Of a stretch of DNA of 57,417 nucleotides, positions 53,330 to 57,417 are shown piece after piece. The translations under genes and the position numbers were made by a program. The notes below the pieces were generated by a model. That model was given only the letters and a program-made list of their open reading frames with translations, was not told the DNA's origin and did no database searches. Numbering within the stretch: position 1 is the stretch's first letter; the number at the start of each line of letters is the position of its first letter. The DNA comes from Candidatus Woesearchaeota archaeon. Lineage in GTDB: Archaea > Nanobdellota > Nanobdellia > SCGC-AAA011-G17 > JAGVZF01. Location of the stretch: contig JAGVZF010000034.1 in assembly GCA_018302785.1 (NCBI GenBank), positions 1 to 57,417 of the forward strand. The letters are read 5' to 3'.

Positions 53330-54313
53330 TTAGAAAAACCATATTAAACTTGCGAAAATTACCTCTATTATAATCATAAAATAGGTTATTTGCTTTTCTG
53401 TATACTTCCCAGTTCTACTAAATATATGGGGTAAAGAATATATTTTAGAATAGAAAGATTGAATCTTTCCATTTTTATAATATCCATAGCTATTAGCATT
53501 AAACTTAGCCCTAAACTTTAAGAAAAACTCAATAATAAATGGAATAGAAATAAACAAAGCCACTTTCTCCATATTCCCTAATATAGCTATAGAAGCAATT
53601 ATAGCACCTAATAAATATGTAAGAGAATCTCCAGGAAGTATTTTTGCAGGAACTTTATTAAATATAAAAAATGCTAATAAAGCCATAAATGTTACTAATG
53701 CTATAACCGCAGCTATATAACTTCCATGAGTATAAGCATACAGTCCTAAACTTAAAGTATAAATTAAGCCCATTCCAGCTTCCATACCATTAAAACCAGC
53801 TAATATATTTACCATATTAGCAGCTACAACAATTCCAATAGGGATAAATATCAAAGGATAAATAATACCTAAGTCAATAACCTCAAAAAAAGGAAGTTTT
53901 ATCTTAGTAAACCCAACATTTATAACAGCTAATGGAATTGCAGCAGGAATAGTTAATAAAGGCTTTTGCCATTGTTTTAGACCACTAGAACTAGAGCTAT
54001 TTCTATGTATAATAGAATCATCAACAAATCCTATAAAGGTTATTAATAAAATAGTTGTAATCGCCCCAAACAAACCAAGTGACATAGAATTATTATTATA
54101 AATAAAAGTTTGAACAAAAATAAAAAACATTAAACCCATAAAAATTCCTGCCATTACAGCTAATCCACCAGAAACAGGAATTAATGGCTTATCTTCTTTA
54201 TTCATATCAGGAACAGTCATTCCTATTCTTCTTAGATATCTAATTAACCATTTTATACAAAGATATGTAGTAATAAACCCTAAAACTCCAGAAAGAAAAA
54301 TCTCTATTAGCAT
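53330..54313 (-). CDS. UDP-GlcNAc:polyprenyl-phosphate GlcNAc-1-P transferase (Alg7/AglH-like GPT)
   Basis: The 327-residue protein has about ten membrane helices. Visible are KEDKPLIPVSGGLAVMAG, the acidic FVDDS with the catalytic Asp pair, NMVNILAGFNGMEAG (the eukaryote/archaea-type N-x-x-N-x-x-AGFNGxExG) and LPGDSLTYLLGA. It starts glycan assembly by moving a sugar-1-phosphate to the carrier lipid. It is first in the run GPT, flippase, GT2, GT9. The TATA element at 54333-54345 places the start at 54313 leaderless. Confidence 0.88.
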   Translation of the reverse strand: MLIEIFLSGVLGFITTYLCIKWLIRYLRRIGMTVPDMNKEDKPLIPVSGGLAVMAGIFMGLMFFIFVQTFIYNNNSMSLGLFGAITTILLITFIGFVDDSIIHRNSSSSSGLKQWQKPLLTIPAAIPLAVINVGFTKIKLPFFEVIDLGIIYPLIFIPIGIVVAANMVNILAGFNGMEAGMGLIYTLSLGLYAYTHGSYIAAVIALVTFMALLAFFIFNKVPAKILPGDSLTYLLGAIIASIAILGNMEKVALFISIPFIIEFFLKFRAKFNANSYGYYKNGKIQSFYSKIYSLPHIFSRTGKYTEKQITYFMIIIEVIFASLIWFF

Positions 54314-54332
54314 ATAATTTTTTTCACAAGAA

Positions 54333-54345
54333 ACCTTAAAAATCT
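54333..54345 (-). promoter_or_regulatory. TATA box of the GPT operon
   Basis: AGATTTTTAAGGT on the minus strand is centred about 26 bp before the ATG at 54313. Confidence 0.5.
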
Positions 54346-54465
54346 TTCTAAATAAGTAGGTAAAGGTCTACTTTAATCTTATTAGTTATAGTATATAATA
54401 AGTTTTATAATGATTTCTATATGAAGTACTATTTACAGAAGAAGAATCAAAAAAATTAATAGAAA

Positions 54466-55965
54466 CTACTTAAATTTAGGTATCATTGTCTTGATAAGCA
54501 TCAAATCATCTTTACTAACTGATTTAAACAATAACAAGAATACAAAATAAATAATTAAGCTAATTATACCTATTAATCCTAAAGATATCCATGCAACATC
54601 TATCTTCAGAAAATCCTTTAACAAAAATCCAACAAAAAAAGCAATTAATGCTGCAGATAATGCTCTTAATAACACATTACTAAATGGATGCATTTTTGTA
54701 CATAAATATGTCTTTATAGTTAATGTAATATACCAAACAACAAAAGTAACAACTGCTGCAATTGCAGCACCCATCATACCATATTTAGGAATTAAAGTTA
54801 AATTCAAAACAACATTTAATATTGTAACGAAAATACTATTAAATAAAATAAATTTAGTTTGTTTTATACTTTGAAGAACTCCACTTGGTTGCTGTAATAG
54901 AGAATAAATAAAATATCCAAAACTTAAAACAATTAAAACTAAATATGCTTGCATATAATCAGGTCCAAATAAAACAAGCAATACTTCCTTCGGAAACAAA
55001 ATTAATATTAACAAAACTGGAAGATTCAAAAAGAAAATCCATTTACTTGTAGTTTTATATATTCTAGCAACTTCATCTTTACTTTCTTTTGCATAAAGTT
55101 CAGTAATTATAGGAACAAAAAGAAAAGTTATAGTAGTAGATGCAATTAAAAGCAAACCTGCCATCGGAAGTGCAGCATTATACAATCCAACTTCAGAAGC
55201 ACTCTTAAAAATACCTATAAATATATTATCACCCCAGCTTTGTACCATACCTATTATTGAAACAAATGTTAATGGCCATGTATAAGCTGCAAGTTCCTTA
55301 AAATTCTTAATAGCTTTAATATTACTTTTAAAGATTGGAAAAACTTTTTTTTGTACTAAATAAATAAAAATTATTGCGCTTGATGCTAAAGCTATTACAT
55401 ATCCATAAACAGCTCCAAGTAATCCTAAACCTAGTAAAAATAAAATTAAAGTTACAATAAACTGAATTCCTGACTCAGAAACGTTTCTAACAAAAATGTT
55501 ATATTTAACTCTCTGAAACGCTTGCGTAACACTCTCTAGATTACTAACTACCACAACAATAGGTATAAGTAAAGAAAAAATCCTTAAAATAGGAATTAAT
55601 GCCTCGTTATGGAATATCCCATTAGCAATATTACTAGAAAATATAAATAATATTACCATTAACAAAATTCCTAAAGGTAAAGTAATCTTTAAACTAGACA
55701 AAATTGTTCCTTTAATTCTTGCTGAATCATTTTTTCCTTTATAAAAAGAAACAAATCTTAGGACTCCAGATGGAAATCCTAATAATGCTACAGCAGTAAA
55801 AAATCCCACAACAGCAAATCCCAAATTTAATAATCCATAAGAATCAGGCCCTAAATATCTTGCTACAATTAATCTATAAAGATAGTTGAATATCTTAGAT
55901 AAAATCATACCGGCTAAAACAATCATAGAACCTTTTGCAATTTTTTCTAATTCTTTGTCAACCAT
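54466..55965 (-). CDS. Wzx-type flippase (second copy)
   Basis: About 499 residues with twelve to fourteen helices. It shows IFNYLYRLIVARYLGPDSYGLLNL and later GMMGAAIAAVVTFVVWY, both typical of polysaccharide flippases. I take ATG 55965 (MVDKELEKIAKG) as start, not the TTG at 55980, because the TATA box at 55987-55999 then has the usual distance of about 28 bp. The longer start would leave it too close. It has its own promoter and is separated from the GPT operon by about 150 bp. Confidence 0.85.
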   Translation of the reverse strand: MVDKELEKIAKGSMIVLAGMILSKIFNYLYRLIVARYLGPDSYGLLNLGFAVVGFFTAVALLGFPSGVLRFVSFYKGKNDSARIKGTILSSLKITLPLGILLMVILFIFSSNIANGIFHNEALIPILRIFSLLIPIVVVVSNLESVTQAFQRVKYNIFVRNVSESGIQFIVTLILFLLGLGLLGAVYGYVIALASSAIIFIYLVQKKVFPIFKSNIKAIKNFKELAAYTWPLTFVSIIGMVQSWGDNIFIGIFKSASEVGLYNAALPMAGLLLIASTTITFLFVPIITELYAKESKDEVARIYKTTSKWIFFLNLPVLLILILFPKEVLLVLFGPDYMQAYLVLIVLSFGYFIYSLLQQPSGVLQSIKQTKFILFNSIFVTILNVVLNLTLIPKYGMMGAAIAAVVTFVVWYITLTIKTYLCTKMHPFSNVLLRALSAALIAFFVGFLLKDFLKIDVAWISLGLIGIISLIIYFVFLLLFKSVSKDDLMLIKTMIPKFK

Positions 55966-55986
55966 GTGTCTAACTGCCAAATAAAC

Positions 55987-55999
55987 TTTATATAAAACT
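55987..55999 (-). promoter_or_regulatory. TATA box deciding the flippase start
   Basis: AGTTTTATATAAA on the minus strand is centred about 28 bp before ATG 55965 but only 13 bp before the TTG at 55980. This favours the ATG. Confidence 0.5.
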
Positions 56000-56015
56000 T
56001 TTCTTTAATTAATAA

Positions 56016-56678
56016 CTACTTTCTATAATCTGTTAATCTACTATAATATTCCAAGCAATGTTCTGTTTCTTTAGAAAGATTCATTTTATCTCTTTTTATA
56101 CCAATTATAAAAATGTTATCTGCAAAGTTCCCAATATTAAAGGGAAAATATAAACTAAACTCCCATTTTATTAGCCTATTGGGAGATAAACTTATAACTT
56201 TTGTATCCTCATCTTTAATATTAAACCCACATTCTGAAACAATCTTTTTAAGTAACTTAACATTAAAATCTTTTAAATGTGAGGAATAAGCATTTGCACA
56301 ATTAGAAGGAAGCTTTCCGAAGATCATATATATTCTACTTTTAATTCCACAAATATTAGGAGTAGTCAAAACAAATATACCATTATCTTTTAAAACTCTA
56401 TGACATTCCACAACAAAAAATATAGGATTAGTCATATGCTCTATTATTTCTCCAGCAATTACAACATCATAAGAATTATCTTTTTGAGGGATTCCATTTT
56501 CCAAGTTAGCGATTATATCACTCCCCCTATCAAAGAAATCAATATCTACAACTTTATTATTTCTAGCTTCAATCTTAGCTTTTTCTTCTTTTGCAATTCC
56601 ACCTAAATTCAATACTTTTTTCCCAGTTCCAATTCTATTAATTATCCAATCCCACCTATATCTATGAAATTTTTCCAT
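56016..56678 (-). CDS. Class I SAM-dependent methyltransferase
   Basis: The 220-residue protein has motif I as VLNLGGIAKEEK near residue 21, VDIDFF for the acidic ribose contact, YDVVIAGEIIEHMTNP for motif IV and VLKDNGIFVLTTPN for motif V/VI. It resembles methyltransferases of glycan or lipid clusters. The substrate is not identifiable. The TATA box AACTTTTATAAAAATT at 56697-56712 lies at leaderless distance before the ATG at 56678. Confidence 0.83.
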   Translation of the reverse strand: MEKFHRYRWDWIINRIGTGKKVLNLGGIAKEEKAKIEARNNKVVDIDFFDRGSDIIANLENGIPQKDNSYDVVIAGEIIEHMTNPIFFVVECHRVLKDNGIFVLTTPNICGIKSRIYMIFGKLPSNCANAYSSHLKDFNVKLLKKIVSECGFNIKDEDTKVISLSPNRLIKWEFSLYFPFNIGNFADNIFIIGIKRDKMNLSKETEHCLEYYSRLTDYRK

Positions 56679-56696
56679 TTTTAATAACTAAAAGAT

Positions 56697-56712
56697 AATT
56701 TTTATAAAAGTT
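56697..56712 (-). promoter_or_regulatory. TATA box of the 56678 methyltransferase
   Basis: AACTTTTATAAAAATT on the minus strand is centred about 27 bp before ATG 56678. Confidence 0.5.
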
Positions 56713-56718
56713 TGCTTA

Positions 56719-57417
56719 TTAATTCTCAATATATGCTATAACAATAGCATTAGCATATCCAAAGGGACTTCCAAATTTAACATCCTTAACACCATCATAG
56801 TTTGCTTCAACCCATTTATTATCTATAGAGACTCTTTTCATAAATAACAACTTAGAAAAATGCAGTTTATTTTCTGTCAATTTTTCATCTAAATAATTAT
56901 TATATCCAACTGGAAAAGTAGCAATAAATTTCCCATTGACATTTAATAATTTCTTAATATTATTAAGAGCCCTAATAATCTTCTCTTTATCTTTAACCTC
57001 TTCATCATAACCTATATGCTCAATTGTGCTTATACTAACAATTAAATCATATTTTTTATCACTTTTAAAATCAACAATATCTTCATTAATTATTCCTTGA
57101 GCTTTTTCATATTTATCAACTACATCATGATCAAAATCAAAATAATGTGAAATAACATGCCCTACTTCTAATATCCTTTTACCTTTACTTTTTTCAACTT
57201 CTCCCAAAATTATAGGAAGTTCTACAGTTCTTTCATTTTTCCATGTAGTATTATAACTATGATATAAATACCTATATTCATTTCCTTGAAACTTAAAGGA
57301 TTTTTTAGGCATAAAAAATCTAAAATAATAATATTTTACTTCATTTTTAAAAACTTTAATAGAAGACTTGAATAAATAACCAATACCTTTCTCTTTTAAA
57401 ACTATCTTGCCTAAATA
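56719..57417 (-). CDS. Class I methyltransferase, N-terminus beyond the right edge
   Basis: The frame stays open from the ATG at 57312 through all 35 codons to the window end, encoding LGKIVLKEKGIGYLFKSS and then KVFKNEVKYYYFRFF. This basic start looks like the N-terminal helix region of such enzymes, so the ATG at 57312 is probably internal. The domain core has RILEVGHVISHYF (motif I), DLIVSISTIEHIGYDE (motif IV) and VNGKFIATFPVGYN. At least 232 residues are in view. The substrate is unknown, probably a glycan or glycolipid. No promoter is visible inside. Confidence 0.75.
   Translation of the reverse strand, partial: YLGKIVLKEKGIGYLFKSSIKVFKNEVKYYYFRFFMPKKSFKFQGNEYRYLYHSYNTTWKNERTVELPIILGEVEKSKGKRILEVGHVISHYFDFDHDVVDKYEKAQGIINEDIVDFKSDKKYDLIVSISTIEHIGYDEEVKDKEKIIRALNNIKKLLNVNGKFIATFPVGYNNYLDEKLTENKLHFSKLLFMKRVSIDNKWVEANYDGVKDVKFGSPFGYANAIVIAYIEN

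Noticed and set aside
54421-54459. A 12-codon ORF with a TATA-like element upstream
   Set aside because: It is too short, has no ribosome site and no conserved features, and lies in AT-rich DNA where such elements are frequent.
1-57417. CRISPR arrays, rRNA genes or an integrated virus
   Set aside because: No regularly spaced repeats, no rRNA-like conserved stretches and no capsid, terminase or integrase genes were seen. Only the left-edge fragment suggests a mobile element.

Overview
The window comes from an AT-rich archaeal genome, most likely a DPANN archaeon of the Woesearchaeota/Pacearchaeota kind. The sequence evidence is archaeal: TATA boxes about 25-30 bp before many start codons, giving mostly leaderless genes; an archaeal Trm56-type tRNA methyltransferase; the SecF-SecD pair; a Dph6-like diphthamide ligase; an AglB/STT3 oligosaccharyltransferase; and a tRNA-Ser with a bulge-helix-bulge intron. 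The Cys-rich surface proteins, with a GKVTGNAV tail or an IPFF..LN membrane anchor, match proteins I associate with that group. The lineage call is inference.

Layout. 1-60: left edge, probably the start of a transposase behind a hairpin. 150-8390: a small membrane protein, tRNA-Gly(UCC) and a minus-strand run of four secreted or membrane-anchored surface proteins. 8426-14278: housekeeping genes (Trm56, SecF, SecD, aldo/keto reductase, tRNA-Ser(CGA) with a 28-nt intron at the unusual position 30/31) and another Cys-rich surface protein. 14305-33156: a large sugar locus. It has a Wlb-like oxidoreductase and acetyltransferase whose aminotransferase partner survives only as a 25-codon stub, several GT-B glycosyltransferases, NeuB and NeuA for a nonulosonic (sialic/legionaminic-like) acid, a SPASM radical SAM protein, a DegT aminotransferase, a formyltransferase, a LegB-like dehydratase, WecB and a sugar nucleotidyltransferase. 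33189-38229: mixed housekeeping genes (Nudix-like protein, AI-2E family exporter, RimB-like protease with RimK ligase, Dph6, SpoIIM). 38231-57417: protein glycosylation and heptose genes. These are AglB, two GT9 heptosyltransferase-family genes (one frameshifted), GT4 and GT2 enzymes, GmhA, bifunctional HldE, a GT39-like enzyme, an Alg5/DPM-like GT2, two Wzx-type flippases, an Alg7/AglH-like GPT and two methyltransferases, the last one running off the right edge.

How the genes may work together: GPT would load the first sugar-phosphate on the lipid carrier, GT2/GT4/GT9 enzymes would extend it with sugars including a nonulosonic acid and perhaps a heptose, the flippases would turn it over, and AglB would transfer it to the secreted Asn-rich surface proteins. 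The most unusual single gene is at 43073-44197: a ribbon-helix-helix DNA-binding domain fused to a nucleotidyltransferase-like domain that lacks its nucleotide-binding loop and to a DUF6165-like tail, with a 16-bp perfect palindrome touching its start codon. I read it as a candidate sugar-sensing regulator of the heptose/glycan genes.
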